This document shows, piece by piece, positions 1-6,395 of a stretch of 11,395 nucleotides of DNA. The translations under genes and the position numbers were made by a program. This DNA comes from Damh-18 sp036275695 (lineage in GTDB: Bacteria > Patescibacteriota > Minisyncoccia > Phycocordibacterales > UBA918), in the NCBI GenBank assembly GCA_036275695.1, contig DASUDI010000012.1, forward strand, positions 1 to 11,395, read 5' to 3'. The notes beneath the pieces were generated by a model, which was given only the letters and a program-made list of their open reading frames with translations, had not been told where the DNA came from and did not search any database. The first letter of the stretch is position 1; every line of letters starts with the position of its first letter.

Positions 1-699
1 CCTTCAACCGCGTATGAATGGTGGGTGCAGGCATATGATATAGATGCTGATGAATGGAGCACATATTCGAAAGTCGCTTTTACCTGCGAGCCTATGGCGG
101 TACCTCCCGCATGTTCAAATGGACTCGATGATGATGGTGACAGTAAAATAGATTATATAGATGATAAAGGCTGCACTTCTGCAACTGATACAGATGAAAC
201 TGATCCCATCATTATACCTCCCGCATGCTCGAATGGACTCGATGATGACGGTGACTCTATGACTGATTACCCTGATGATATTGGCTGTAGCGCGCAAACT
301 GATGACGATGAAACAGATGTCCCCTCTACTTCTGGTGGTGACAATGTAATTATAACGCCCACATGCTCGAATGGACTCGATGATGACGGTGACTCAATGA
401 CTGATTATCCCGATGACATCGGCTGTACGTCATGGTCTGATACCGATGAGGCAAGTACAGAGCCATTACTTACTGTAAATAAGAGAGTGGTGGAGATAGG
501 AGATTCAGTTGAATTGACATGGGAAACAAGTGAGGTATCCTGCACTATAGCCGGTGGTGAAATGGAAACAATGCAAGTTACAGCTTCAGGGAAACAAAGT
601 ATTGAAATACGTGCTTTGACAGAGTTTACGATTGACTGTGGTCAGTCAGGTAGTGATACGCTCACTGTTGAGGTTGTTCCACAGTGGTTTGCAAGTTAA
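1..699 (+). CDS. Exported Cys/Asp-rich repeat protein with Ig-like C-terminus (5' partial)
   Basis: The frame is open at the left edge, so this is the last 232 residues of a larger protein; GTG at 25 is only an internal codon. Residues 1-33 resemble the end of a fibronectin-III-like domain (EWWVQAYD). Three repeats follow, starting at Cys38, Cys76 and Cys122. Each has the pattern CSNGLDDDGDS..DY.DD.GC, with a second Cys exactly 20 residues after the first. The DDDGDS stretch looks like a calcium-binding loop, and the Cys pair could form a disulphide; both are inferred. Residues about 156-228 resemble an Ig-like beta domain with two Cys. I see no C-terminal membrane anchor or sorting signal. 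Such repeats are common in surface proteins of Patescibacteria, so an extracellular structural or adhesive role is plausible but unproven. The gene is convergent with the Nudix gene. Confidence 0.85.
   Translation, partial: PSTAYEWWVQAYDIDADEWSTYSKVAFTCEPMAVPPACSNGLDDDGDSKIDYIDDKGCTSATDTDETDPIIIPPACSNGLDDDGDSMTDYPDDIGCSAQTDDDETDVPSTSGGDNVIITPTCSNGLDDDGDSMTDYPDDIGCTSWSDTDEASTEPLLTVNKRVVEIGDSVELTWETSEVSCTIAGGEMETMQVTASGKQSIEIRALTEFTIDCGQSGSDTLTVEVVPQWFAS
226..427 (+). repeat. Near-identical 64-base direct repeat inside the surface-protein gene
   Basis: Bases 226-289 and 364-427 differ at about five positions, and most of the differences are silent. A more diverged third copy starts at 112. Spacing is 114 bases between the first and second copies and 138 between the second and third. 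This is a coding repeat, not a CRISPR: the copies encode the same Cys...Cys module and the spacers are in-frame linker. Confidence 0.85.
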
Positions 700-746
700 T
701 ATTTCCATAAACTCAATTTTAGAGTTCATCTAGGATTATTTAGTAG

Positions 747-1268
747 CTAGCAAGTCTGCATGTTGAGAAATTTTCTTAGAAATGTTTTTTCGCGTTCAAG
801 AATGAAATACCCTTCTGGCTTCATGGGTAAATCTTTTTCAAGTATTTCTAATACACTGAGCGGTGGTAGCCAGATTGTCTCTTGACCTTCCTCAATTTCA
901 CCAATTTCAAGTTTTGGTGTCCCGAGACGACCAATTACATGTGCCACAAAACAATAGGAGATGTGAATCATTTTCTGAGAGTTGCGATATTCAATAATTA
1001 CCCCAACTGGTTTTACGATGTCGCAGCTACATCCAACTTCTTCAAGCACTTCTCGGGCAAGTGCCTCTTTTACTTCTTCACCGGTCTCTACGCCACCACC
1101 GGGAAGTTTATGAAAGTTATACGTTCTGAGATGTTGAGTTGCCATTTTACCAGATTCATTGAGTAGAATCGCTCGTGCTGATTTTCGTAATTCATAGTAC
1201 GTACCAAGTTGTTCACTTGCATCTGACAGACCAAGCGTTCCCTCACTAATTTCTTTTAGTATTTCCAT
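747..1268 (-). CDS. Nudix hydrolase (173 aa)
   Basis: The protein carries a complete Nudix box at residues 58-80, matching G-x5-E-x7-R-E-U-x-E-E-x-G-U (Gly58, Glu64, Arg72-Glu73, Glu76-Glu77, Gly79). These residues bind the divalent metal and place the water that hydrolyses a nucleoside diphosphate linked to another group. The substrate cannot be read from the sequence; nucleotide-pool cleansing or nucleotide-sugar turnover are typical of the family. The frame extends upstream to ATG at 1289, but I chose ATG at 1268 because a promoter (1275-1303) puts the transcription start at or next to it. The upstream ATG lies inside that promoter and would not be transcribed from it. No Shine-Dalgarno precedes either start. 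There is no signal peptide, so it is probably cytoplasmic. It stands alone, divergent from the gene at 1343. Confidence 0.9.
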   Translation of the reverse strand: MEILKEISEGTLGLSDASEQLGTYYELRKSARAILLNESGKMATQHLRTYNFHKLPGGGVETGEEVKEALAREVLEEVGCSCDIVKPVGVIIEYRNSQKMIHISYCFVAHVIGRLGTPKLEIGEIEEGQETIWLPPLSVLEILEKDLPMKPEGYFILEREKTFLRKFLNMQTC

Positions 1269-1274
1269 GTGATT

Positions 1275-1303
1275 AGTATACAAACACATGAACCATTACT
1301 CAA
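1275..1303 (-). promoter_or_regulatory. Promoter of the Nudix gene, leaderless
   Basis: On the minus strand, TTGAGT (-35, 1298-1303), a 17-base spacer and TATACT (-10, 1275-1280) are followed after six bases by ATG at 1268. That spacing puts transcription at or within a base of the start codon. Confidence 0.7.
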
Positions 1304-1330
1304 TGGTGATTAATTCGTAATCCATCATGG

Positions 1331-1336
1331 TATTAT
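1331..1336 (+). promoter_or_regulatory. Extended -10 promoter, leaderless, for the gene at 1343
   Basis: TATTAT preceded by TGG (extended -10, TGn) lies six bases before ATG 1343. No good -35 is present at 17-18 bases. The spacing predicts a leaderless transcript, as for the divergent Nudix gene. Confidence 0.55.
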
Positions 1337-1342
1337 GAGAAT

Positions 1343-1966
1343 ATGCATCAGAGAAGATTTTTTATAATACAAATCATCAGCTTTGTGGTTGTGTGCGCTG
1401 TTGTTACTTTTACCATCTACATTTTTCATTCTCATGAAATTGAGGAGGGTAATTCGATTACATCAGATGAACATGTGACTGTTGCAGATCACAAAGATGC
1501 CACATATATACTCAATGGAGAAAAAGTACAGTTTGACGATGGGTATAATGAGAAAGTAATCACACCAGATTCCGCGACAAAAATTATAACTCGATATTTT
1601 GGGAGTGAACTATTCACTGACCTTGATGGTGACGGAGATGATGATGTTGCTTTTATTATTATTCAAGAAACAGGTGGCAGTGGCATTTTCTACTACGCAG
1701 TTGCCGCACTGAATACTGAAAGTGGGTATGTTGGCACAGACGCCTATTTACTCGGTGACCGCATCGCTCCACAACCAACAACCATAAGTTCGAATCAGGT
1801 TCATAAAAACGTAGTTGTGTTTAACTATGCTGATAGAGCGCCATATGAACCAATGAGCACACAGCCATCAATTGGAAAGAGTGTGTATCTAAAAGTCGAT
1901 AAGGAGACTATGCGATGGGCTATTGTCGAACCTGATTTTGAAGGCGAATCTGCTTTGCAACATTGA
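1343..1966 (+). CDS. Membrane-anchored protein of unknown function with Asp-rich loop
   Basis: This 207-residue protein has one N-terminal hydrophobic segment (about residues 7-27) preceded by HQRR. That predicts an uncleaved signal anchor with the rest outside the cytoplasm. Residues 93-101 (DLDGDGDDD) resemble a calcium-binding loop of the dockerin/FG-GAP type. Around it is a small beta-rich domain with the conserved-looking phrases GGSGIFYYAVAAL, LLGDRIAPQPT and VVFNYADRAP. I recognise this layout as a recurrent unnamed protein of Parcubacteria, from memory and not from a search. No catalytic residues stand out and I assign no function. The ATG at 1343 is supported by an extended -10 box six bases upstream. 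It ends in TGA and is followed by a hairpin with a T-run. Confidence 0.8.
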   Translation: MHQRRFFIIQIISFVVVCAVVTFTIYIFHSHEIEEGNSITSDEHVTVADHKDATYILNGEKVQFDDGYNEKVITPDSATKIITRYFGSELFTDLDGDGDDDVAFIIIQETGGSGIFYYAVAALNTESGYVGTDAYLLGDRIAPQPTTISSNQVHKNVVVFNYADRAPYEPMSTQPSIGKSVYLKVDKETMRWAIVEPDFEGESALQH

Positions 1967-1985
1967 TGCAACTGAACCCATCTTT

Positions 1986-2027
1986 CATAGATGAGAATTA
2001 AAAAACTGCTCATCTGTGTGGTTTTTT
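1986..2027 (+). terminator. Probable rho-independent terminator
   Basis: A ten-pair stem (1986-1995 with 2009-2018, one T-G pair) encloses a 13-base loop. It is followed shortly by six Ts at 2022-2027. It lies 20 bases after the stop codon of the preceding gene. The loop is long, so strength is uncertain. Bases 2028-2145 hold nothing else I can identify. Confidence 0.5.
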
Positions 2028-2147
2028 GTCTTGGACGAAGTTTGTTATGCGGGAATCTTTGTATCAATTGAGAACCAGTCTAATTGAGATGGAGTGTACT
2101 AATTTTTTCAAGATTGTAGACCTTTGGTAAGAGGCTGTATATTTTTC

Positions 2148-2156
2148 TGCTATAAT
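2148..2156 (+). promoter_or_regulatory. Extended -10 promoter of the amidase gene
   Basis: TGC directly precedes a consensus TATAAT at 2151-2156. No -35 box is obvious at 17 bases. Predicted transcription starts about 2163, giving a roughly 22-base leader without a Shine-Dalgarno. Confidence 0.6.
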
Positions 2157-2184
2157 AGAGTCCTTATTCTTTAAAGTTTTTAAT

Positions 2185-2901
2185 ATGATTACAAATCGTG
2201 CTTTTTCCATCGCAAATATAGTACTGCTTACTTCATTACTCTTGCTTTCTCTCTATCCGGCGTTTGCCAATGCCGAAGCCTCACCTCTGGTTGGGAAGGT
2301 AATTGCGTTGGACTCTGGACATGGTGAATCAGAGACATCTTTTGGCACATCAGGTCTTTGCGATATTGCTTCTACGACAGTAACAGAGGTAGAGGTAAAC
2401 AATGCGGTACGCCAAGTATTATCAGATATGATTACGGACGCTGGCGGTGAAGTATTTCCGGTGCCACAGTTGGAATCGCGTAACGCTCGGGTTGATGCCG
2501 CCGAAGTAGCAAACTCTGATGTGCTCATTTCTATTCACCATAATGGTTCAACCAATATTTCCACGGACTACACACAATTTTTTGTAACTCAAAAAAATGA
2601 TAAAGAATTGGCAAACGCAATTTATCCATTCATGCTGAGTGCAGTGCAGGGAGTAGGAAAGGGGATTAAGAGCGACGGGTACGGTATGACCGTGTACGGT
2701 TCATTGCCAGGGGTGCTTACAGAATCATATTTTATTACAAATACAGACCGAGCATGTGAATTTGTTGCGTATCTAGCAGATACTACAAACACCAATTCAA
2801 TTGTTCATCGTGAGGCTCAAGCATTGTTTGACGGTCTTGAGTCGTACTTTACACAATCTGGTGGTAGTGAAGGAGGAGGTGGCAAGGGAAGAAATCGTTA
2901 G
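2185..2901 (+). CDS. Secreted N-acetylmuramoyl-L-alanine amidase (Amidase_3 family)
   Basis: Zinc amidases of this family cut the bond between N-acetylmuramic acid and L-alanine in peptidoglycan, for daughter-cell separation or wall remodelling. The 238-residue protein has a signal peptide (residues 1-30, hydrophobic 9-27, likely cleavage after ANA at 28-30). The family hallmarks follow in order: His46 in LDSGHG, Glu68 four residues before Asn72, His118 in SIHHN (the three zinc ligands), and Glu180 in LTESYF, the expected catalytic glutamate. All are present, so the enzyme is probably active. The last about 14 residues are Gly-rich and basic (GGSEGGGGKG), possibly a flexible wall-contacting tail. 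There are no SPOR, LysM or SH3 binding domains. It appears to be a single-gene unit with its own promoter and the palindromic terminator at 2909-2952. No Shine-Dalgarno precedes the ATG. Confidence 0.93.
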   Translation: MITNRAFSIANIVLLTSLLLLSLYPAFANAEASPLVGKVIALDSGHGESETSFGTSGLCDIASTTVTEVEVNNAVRQVLSDMITDAGGEVFPVPQLESRNARVDAAEVANSDVLISIHHNGSTNISTDYTQFFVTQKNDKELANAIYPFMLSAVQGVGKGIKSDGYGMTVYGSLPGVLTESYFITNTDRACEFVAYLADTTNTNSIVHREAQALFDGLESYFTQSGGSEGGGGKGRNR

Positions 2902-2908
2902 ATAGGAC

Positions 2909-2952
2909 TTCAATAACAAAAACCGCTTAATTAAGCGGTTTTTGTTATTGAA
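2909..2952. terminator. Bidirectional rho-independent terminator, 44-base perfect palindrome
   Basis: Every base from 2909 to 2952 pairs about a centre between 2930 and 2931 (TTAATTAA core). The GC block is ACCGCTT/AAGCGGT, flanked by five As on one side and five Ts on the other. It can act on either strand, ending the amidase transcript from the left and minus-strand transcription from the ssrA side. Confidence 0.85.
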
Positions 2953-2980
2953 AGTAAACTTAATTCTTCGATACAAAGCT

Positions 2981-3137
2981 GTGGAGATGGCTGGAGTTGG
3001 CGTCAGGTCACTAATTCGCTCACGCTCATAAGTGCCTCCTGCCCAGGCTTGCTTGTTTTTCTTCTAGGAAGAATAAAAACATAGCTCGGCTTTCAATTCT
3101 CCCACGTGAGTGACGCAGGTCACTCACTCATCTCCAC
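2981..3137. other. Inverted-repeat-bounded noncoding element with a decayed ssrA 3'-end copy
   Basis: No gene is visible between 2953 and 3144. GTGGAGATG at 2981-2989 is the exact reverse complement of CATCTCCAC at 3129-3137, so the 157-base segment could fold as one RNA on either strand. Bases 2981-2999 match 17 of 19 bases of the ssrA 3' end (3186-3204), and GCGTC then recurs in both after a five-base gap. Internally there is an eight-pair hairpin (3106-3113 with 3120-3127) and a second imperfect hairpin around 3056-3080. CAGGTCACT occurs twice (about 3004-3012 and 3116-3124). It may be an unrecognised structured RNA, a repeat element, or an integration scar at ssrA. Confidence 0.45.
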
Positions 3138-3144
3138 TCAAAAC

Positions 3145-3172
3145 TCAAATAATAAAAGCGCCCGATGGCGCT
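3145..3172 (-). terminator. Rho-independent terminator of ssrA
   Basis: Stem AGCGCC/GGCGCT (3157-3162 with 3167-3172) has a four-base loop. On the minus strand it is followed by TTTTATTATTT. It lies 14 bases beyond the mature tmRNA 3' end. Confidence 0.75.
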
Positions 3173-3186
3173 AATATTATTACGAG

Positions 3187-3581
3187 TGGAGATGGCGGGA
3201 ATTGAACCCGCGTCCGAGCATGACCGCGCGTATGTATCTACAATGCGTAGCATACCTTAATGGTTTGAAGAAGTATCATGTAAGGGTATGCGAAAAAGAT
3301 ACTTCTCGAGTCTCTAAGAAATTTAGATAGTTATAGAAACAGGTAACTATCTATAGCCTGATGTCTATATCATTCAAAGCACCCTATCAGGCGTGGGGTG
3401 TGTGAACGTCGCGCGAGCGAGCGAGTGGTTACGCTACAGCTGGGGCGAATCCAAACGCGTTTGCGTAAGGACTTGGTACGCTTTTCTTTGCACGTACAGA
3501 TGGATGCGTTTTAACGAAGTCACATCCAACTTCGGCATTGCACATATCGTGCGGGGCAAACCGTCTAAGCCTGTCATCCCC
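3187..3581 (-). ncRNA. ssrA: Transfer-messenger RNA (tmRNA)
   Basis: tmRNA enters stalled ribosomes as an alanyl-tRNA mimic and then as a short message that tags the unfinished protein for proteolysis. The 5' end GGGGATG (3581-3575) pairs with CATCTCC (3194-3188), followed by discriminator A at 3187; CCA is not encoded. The T arm lies at 3196-3212. Near the 5' end is the typical GACAGGCTTAGACGG stretch. The tag frame is at 3429-3491. Pseudoknots are visible in the 3' half: 3250-3256 pairs with 3285-3291 while the interleaved 3270-3277 pairs with 3298-3305, and a further hairpin lies at 3325-3352. The gene is about 395 bases, normal for one-piece tmRNA. It starts 59 bases after smpB on the same strand. 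CATAAT at 3585-3590 sits too close for a clear own promoter, so co-transcription with smpB and 5' processing is possible. Confidence 0.95.
3429..3491 (-). CDS. tmRNA proteolysis-tag reading frame (20 codons)
   Basis: From the resume codon GCA (3491-3489) to TAA (3431-3429) the frame reads AKKSVPSPYANAFGFAPAVA. The first Ala is the resume codon, and the tRNA-borne Ala is added before it. The small hydrophobic end (AVA) fits the degradation-signal role; many bacteria end in LAA instead. The resume codon is inferred from position and from the preceding GTAC-GT context. It is too short to be seen as an ordinary gene. Confidence 0.8.
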   Translation of the reverse strand, partial: AKKSVPSPYANAFGFAPAVA

Positions 3582-3640
3582 CGTATTATGTCTTGTGTCT
3601 CAAAAAAGAGTGAAGCAACACATGATGCGGGGAAGGGCAA

Positions 3641-4087
3641 CTAGGATGATTTTAACATGCGTTCAGTGACGCGTTTGACATCGCGCGCCTTGATACTCTC
3701 GCGTTTATCGTATTTCTTTTTTCCGCGCGCGATTGCGATTTCGAGCTTGATTTTTCGGTTTTTATTATACAACTTAATTGGGATAATTGTCAAACCCTGC
3801 TTTTCACTCTTGTGTTCGATTTCCGCAATCTCTTTTGGGGTGAGGAGAATTGCGCGGGGGCGTTCAGGGTCGTAGGTTTTTGGGGCGTTTGATTTTTGAA
3901 AGGGCGGTATTGATGCACCAACGAGGAGCGGTACGCCCCCGCGCACCACCACATATGAACCTTCGAGCTTACCCTGATTATGTCGTATTGCTTTAACCTC
4001 AGTACCTAAAAGCGAAATACCCGCCTCGAAGGTGTCGAGAATATCGTAATCAAAACGCGCCCGCTTGTGGGTAATATACGTACTCAT
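3641..4087 (-). CDS. smpB: SsrA-binding protein SmpB
   Basis: SmpB binds the tRNA-like end of tmRNA, mimics the missing anticodon arm in the decoding centre and is needed for trans-translation. The 148-residue protein shows the family pattern: HKRARFDYDILDTFEAGISLLGTEVKAIR near the start in spirit (Thr-Phe-Glu-Ala-Gly and Gly-Thr-Glu-Val-Lys), DPERPRAILL in the middle, and the basic C-terminal tail RGKKKYDKRESIKARD, which enters the ribosomal mRNA channel. Length is normal. ATG 4087 was chosen over the upstream in-frame start at 4123: it gives the usual SmpB N-terminus, and a promoter (4095-4123) ends seven bases before it. ssrA lies 59 bases downstream on the same strand, and ftsH is divergent. 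Confidence 0.96.
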   Translation of the reverse strand: MSTYITHKRARFDYDILDTFEAGISLLGTEVKAIRHNQGKLEGSYVVVRGGVPLLVGASIPPFQKSNAPKTYDPERPRAILLTPKEIAEIEHKSEKQGLTIIPIKLYNKNRKIKLEIAIARGKKKYDKRESIKARDVKRVTERMLKSS

Positions 4088-4094
4088 GTTACAT

Positions 4095-4123
4095 ACTATA
4101 ACGATATTGTGGTGCGTGAGCAA
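4095..4123 (-). promoter_or_regulatory. Promoter of smpB, leaderless
   Basis: On the minus strand, TTGCTC (4118-4123), a 17-base spacer and TATAGT (4095-4100) are followed after seven bases by ATG 4087. The predicted transcript begins at or next to the start codon. It may also drive ssrA. Confidence 0.6.
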
Positions 4124-4167
4124 TGGGTATCGAGAGAAATTTTTCTCGCAAAAAGGGTATTTTTATG

Positions 4168-4173
4168 TATAAT
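4168..4173 (+). promoter_or_regulatory. Probable -10 box of the ftsH promoter
   Basis: A consensus TATAAT lies 55 bases before the ftsH ATG. The -35 region is weak. A second candidate, TATACA at 4203-4208, would give a shorter leader. Neither leader contains a Shine-Dalgarno. Confidence 0.45.
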
Positions 4174-4228
4174 GAGCGTCATTACCGTTTCTGATATGGG
4201 TTTATACATAGTAAGTATCGTTTAGCAT

Positions 4229-6244
4229 ATGACAGAACAGAATGAGACATCAAAACATGAAAAAAAGCGTAAGGGAGACGACAAGCGTACGCCCATACCC
4301 AAAATGCCCGTTGGCCCTGGCAATTTTTGGAATAACATTCTCACGACGGTTATTTTCATCATTATTTTATCACTCGTTTATGCTGAGTTTGCGGGTACCG
4401 CACAGAAACCCGAGGAGCTCTCAATTTCACAGGTTGCTGAGCGTGTAAAAGGTGGAGAGGTAAAGGAGATTGTGGTGAAGGGAAGTACCCTCGATATTAC
4501 GTATACTGATGAGACACGAAATACGGGAGTCTCGAAAAAGGAAAATGACGCAGCGATTACTGAGACGCTTGTTAATCTCGGAGTAACGACTGAACAAATA
4601 GGAAAGGTGGCAATTAATGTACAGAACGAAACAGGATTTCGCTACTGGCTTTCCAATCTCGCGCCATTTCTGTTCCCCTTTCTTCTTCTCGGTTTTATTG
4701 TATGGTTTTTTAGTCGTTCGGTGAAGGGGGCGGGTATGCAAGCGCTCAATTTCGGTTCTTCAAAAGCGCGCATGATAGACCCAAATGATCAAACGCAAAA
4801 GGTCACTTTTAAAGATGTTGCGGGAGCAAAGGAAGCGAAGCAGGAGTTAGAAGAGATTGTAGACTTTCTCAAAAATCCTAAAAAGTTCCTCGATATTGGC
4901 GCGCAAATTCCAAAAGGCGTCATGATGATGGGTGCGCCGGGTACAGGAAAGACACTTCTCGCGCGCGCGGTTGCGGGGGAAGCAGGAGTGCCATTTTTTT
5001 CAATTTCAGGTTCTGAGTTCGTGGAAATGTTTGTGGGTGTAGGCGCTTCTCGTGTGCGTGATCTTTTCAGTATGGCAAAAAAGGCCGCCCCCGCAATTAT
5101 CTTTGTGGACGAAATTGACGCGGTGGGGCGCGTGCGTGGCACCGGTGTCGGTGGGGGTAATGATGAGCGCGAGCAGACACTCAACCAAATACTTGTTGAG
5201 ATGGATGGTTTTGAGCCGAATCAGAAAGTGGTCGTCATGGCGGCAACCAATCGTCCTGATGTACTCGACCCTGCACTCCTTCGTCCTGGTCGTTTTGATA
5301 GGCGCGTCACCATTGACCTTCCTGACCGTGATGATCGAAAAGCAATCCTTGCGGTGCACGCACGCAAGAAACCACTTCAAGAAGATGTAAATCTCGATAT
5401 TATTGCGCAACGTACACCAGGATTTTCTGGCGCGGATTTGTATTCACTCATGAATGAAGGCGCTATTCTCGCCGCGAGGGAAAATCGTAAAAAAGTTGGT
5501 CAGTTTGACCTTATTCGGTCTATTGAGAAAGTGTTACTTGGCCCTGAGCGCAAGAGTCACGTGCTTTCACGAAGAGAGCGTGAGATTACGGCATACCATG
5601 AGGCGGGACACGCGCTTGTCGCGTCGGTGCTCCCATACGCTGACCCTGTGCAAAAAATATCAATCATCTCACGTGGTCGCGCGGCAGGGTATACGCTTAA
5701 ACTTCCTGATGAAGATCGGCGCATGGCATCGAAGAAAGAATTTCTTGATGATATTGCAATGACGCTCGGTGGCTATGTAACAGAACAAATGATTTTTGAT
5801 GACCTCACCACGGGTCCATCGAATGATTTACAGGTAATCGCGAATCTCGCGCGTGACATGGTGACAAAGTACGGTATGAGTGAAACGCTTGGTCCCGTGG
5901 CACTCGAAGGTACGGGAGGACGTATGATAGGGGGGGGTATGAGTGAAGATCGTGGATACTCACATGAAATTGCAAAAGCAATTGACGATGAAGTGCGCGC
6001 GCTTATCGAGGGAGGAAAATCACGCGCGCGTGAGATATTGATGAAATATCGGGATGCTCTCGATGCTGTTGCGCACCGGCTTCTTGAGGTAGAGACTTTG
6101 GAGCGTGAGGAGTATGAGGGTATTTTGAAAGCGCACGGTGTAGATATTCAGGATGCGTATAAAGAAATGCGCGAAAAAGAGGAACGTATTGGTGACCCTT
6201 CGCGCTCACTGGAACCAGCAACTGATACACTTGCGGGTGTGTAG
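4229..6244 (+). CDS. ftsH: ATP-dependent zinc metalloprotease FtsH
   Basis: FtsH is a hexameric membrane AAA+ protease that extracts and degrades damaged membrane proteins, some regulators and a share of tmRNA-tagged proteins. The 671-residue protein is full length. A polar, Lys-rich cytoplasmic N-terminus (1-33) is followed by membrane segment 1 (about 37-55), an extracytoplasmic domain, and membrane segment 2 (about 144-163). The AAA module has Walker A GAPGTGKT (235-242), Walker B IIFVDEID (290-297) and the second region of homology ending LLRPGRFDRR. The peptidase has HEAGH (457-461) with Asp533 in GPSND as the expected third zinc ligand. Every catalytic residue is present. The start is the first ATG after the promoter, with no Shine-Dalgarno. 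It is divergent from smpB/ssrA, so the tagging system and a tag-degrading protease sit side by side. It ends at a 15-pair terminator. Confidence 0.97.
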   Translation: MTEQNETSKHEKKRKGDDKRTPIPKMPVGPGNFWNNILTTVIFIIILSLVYAEFAGTAQKPEELSISQVAERVKGGEVKEIVVKGSTLDITYTDETRNTGVSKKENDAAITETLVNLGVTTEQIGKVAINVQNETGFRYWLSNLAPFLFPFLLLGFIVWFFSRSVKGAGMQALNFGSSKARMIDPNDQTQKVTFKDVAGAKEAKQELEEIVDFLKNPKKFLDIGAQIPKGVMMMGAPGTGKTLLARAVAGEAGVPFFSISGSEFVEMFVGVGASRVRDLFSMAKKAAPAIIFVDEIDAVGRVRGTGVGGGNDEREQTLNQILVEMDGFEPNQKVVVMAATNRPDVLDPALLRPGRFDRRVTIDLPDRDDRKAILAVHARKKPLQEDVNLDIIAQRTPGFSGADLYSLMNEGAILAARENRKKVGQFDLIRSIEKVLLGPERKSHVLSRREREITAYHEAGHALVASVLPYADPVQKISIISRGRAAGYTLKLPDEDRRMASKKEFLDDIAMTLGGYVTEQMIFDDLTTGPSNDLQVIANLARDMVTKYGMSETLGPVALEGTGGRMIGGGMSEDRGYSHEIAKAIDDEVRALIEGGKSRAREILMKYRDALDAVAHRLLEVETLEREEYEGILKAHGVDIQDAYKEMREKEERIGDPSRSLEPATDTLAGV

Positions 6245-6261
6245 TGTTAAGGTGGGGAAAT

Positions 6262-6296
6262 AAAAAGTCGCGCGCCTTTTAGGCGCGCGACTTTTT
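6262..6296. terminator. Bidirectional rho-independent terminator shared by ftsH and tRNA-Ile
   Basis: A perfect 15-pair stem, AAAAAGTCGCGCGCC with its complement, encloses a five-base loop (6277-6281). Five Ts on each strand let it stop ftsH from the left and the tRNA transcript from the right. Confidence 0.9.
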
Positions 6297-6321
6297 CGTT
6301 CCTTATACAACGCACCCCCTG

Positions 6322-6395
6322 TCCGCCCACTTGGACTCGAACCAAGGACCCCAGAGGTATAAGCTCTGTGCTCTAACCAACTGAGCTATAGGCGG
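6322..6395 (-). tRNA. tRNA-Ile, anticodon UAU
   Basis: The 74-base cloverleaf closes fully: acceptor CCGCCTA/TGGGCGG (one G-T pair), D arm GCTC...GAGC, anticodon stem CAGAG/CTCTG, five-base variable loop, T arm CTTGG-TTCGAGT-CCAAG, discriminator A. CCA is not encoded. The seven-base anticodon loop CTTATAC places TAT at 34-36 (plus-strand 6359-6361), which reads AUA. Most bacteria read AUA with a CAU tRNA modified by TilS, so a UAU species is uncommon. The first pair is C1-G72. Confidence 0.93.

Noticed and set aside
103..450. Possible CRISPR or tandem noncoding repeats
   Set aside because: The copies are in one reading frame, code for the same Cys-Asp module and lack palindromes or uniform spacers.
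709..726. Small hairpin AACTC/GAGTT between the first gene and the Nudix gene
   Set aside because: Only five pairs and no T-run on either strand; too weak to call a terminator.
1269..1289. Upstream in-frame ATG (1289) for the Nudix gene
   Set aside because: It falls inside the TTGAGT-17-TATACT promoter, which starts transcription at 1268; the extra seven residues are not part of the fold.
3582..3610. Separate promoter for ssrA (CATAAT at 3585-3590)
   Set aside because: Only three bases separate it from the mature 5' end and the -35 is poor; co-transcription with smpB is equally likely.
3393..3644. Plus-strand open frame of 83 codons
   Set aside because: It lies antisense over the 5' half of ssrA, whose structure explains the sequence; no protein family resemblance.
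4088..4123. Twelve-residue N-terminal extension of SmpB
   Set aside because: It runs through the smpB promoter, and SmpB proteins normally begin just before the HKRARFDY-like segment.
4134..4147. GAGAAA/TTTCTC inverted repeat upstream of ftsH
   Set aside because: The loop would be two bases and the stem is A/T-rich; it probably reflects base composition.
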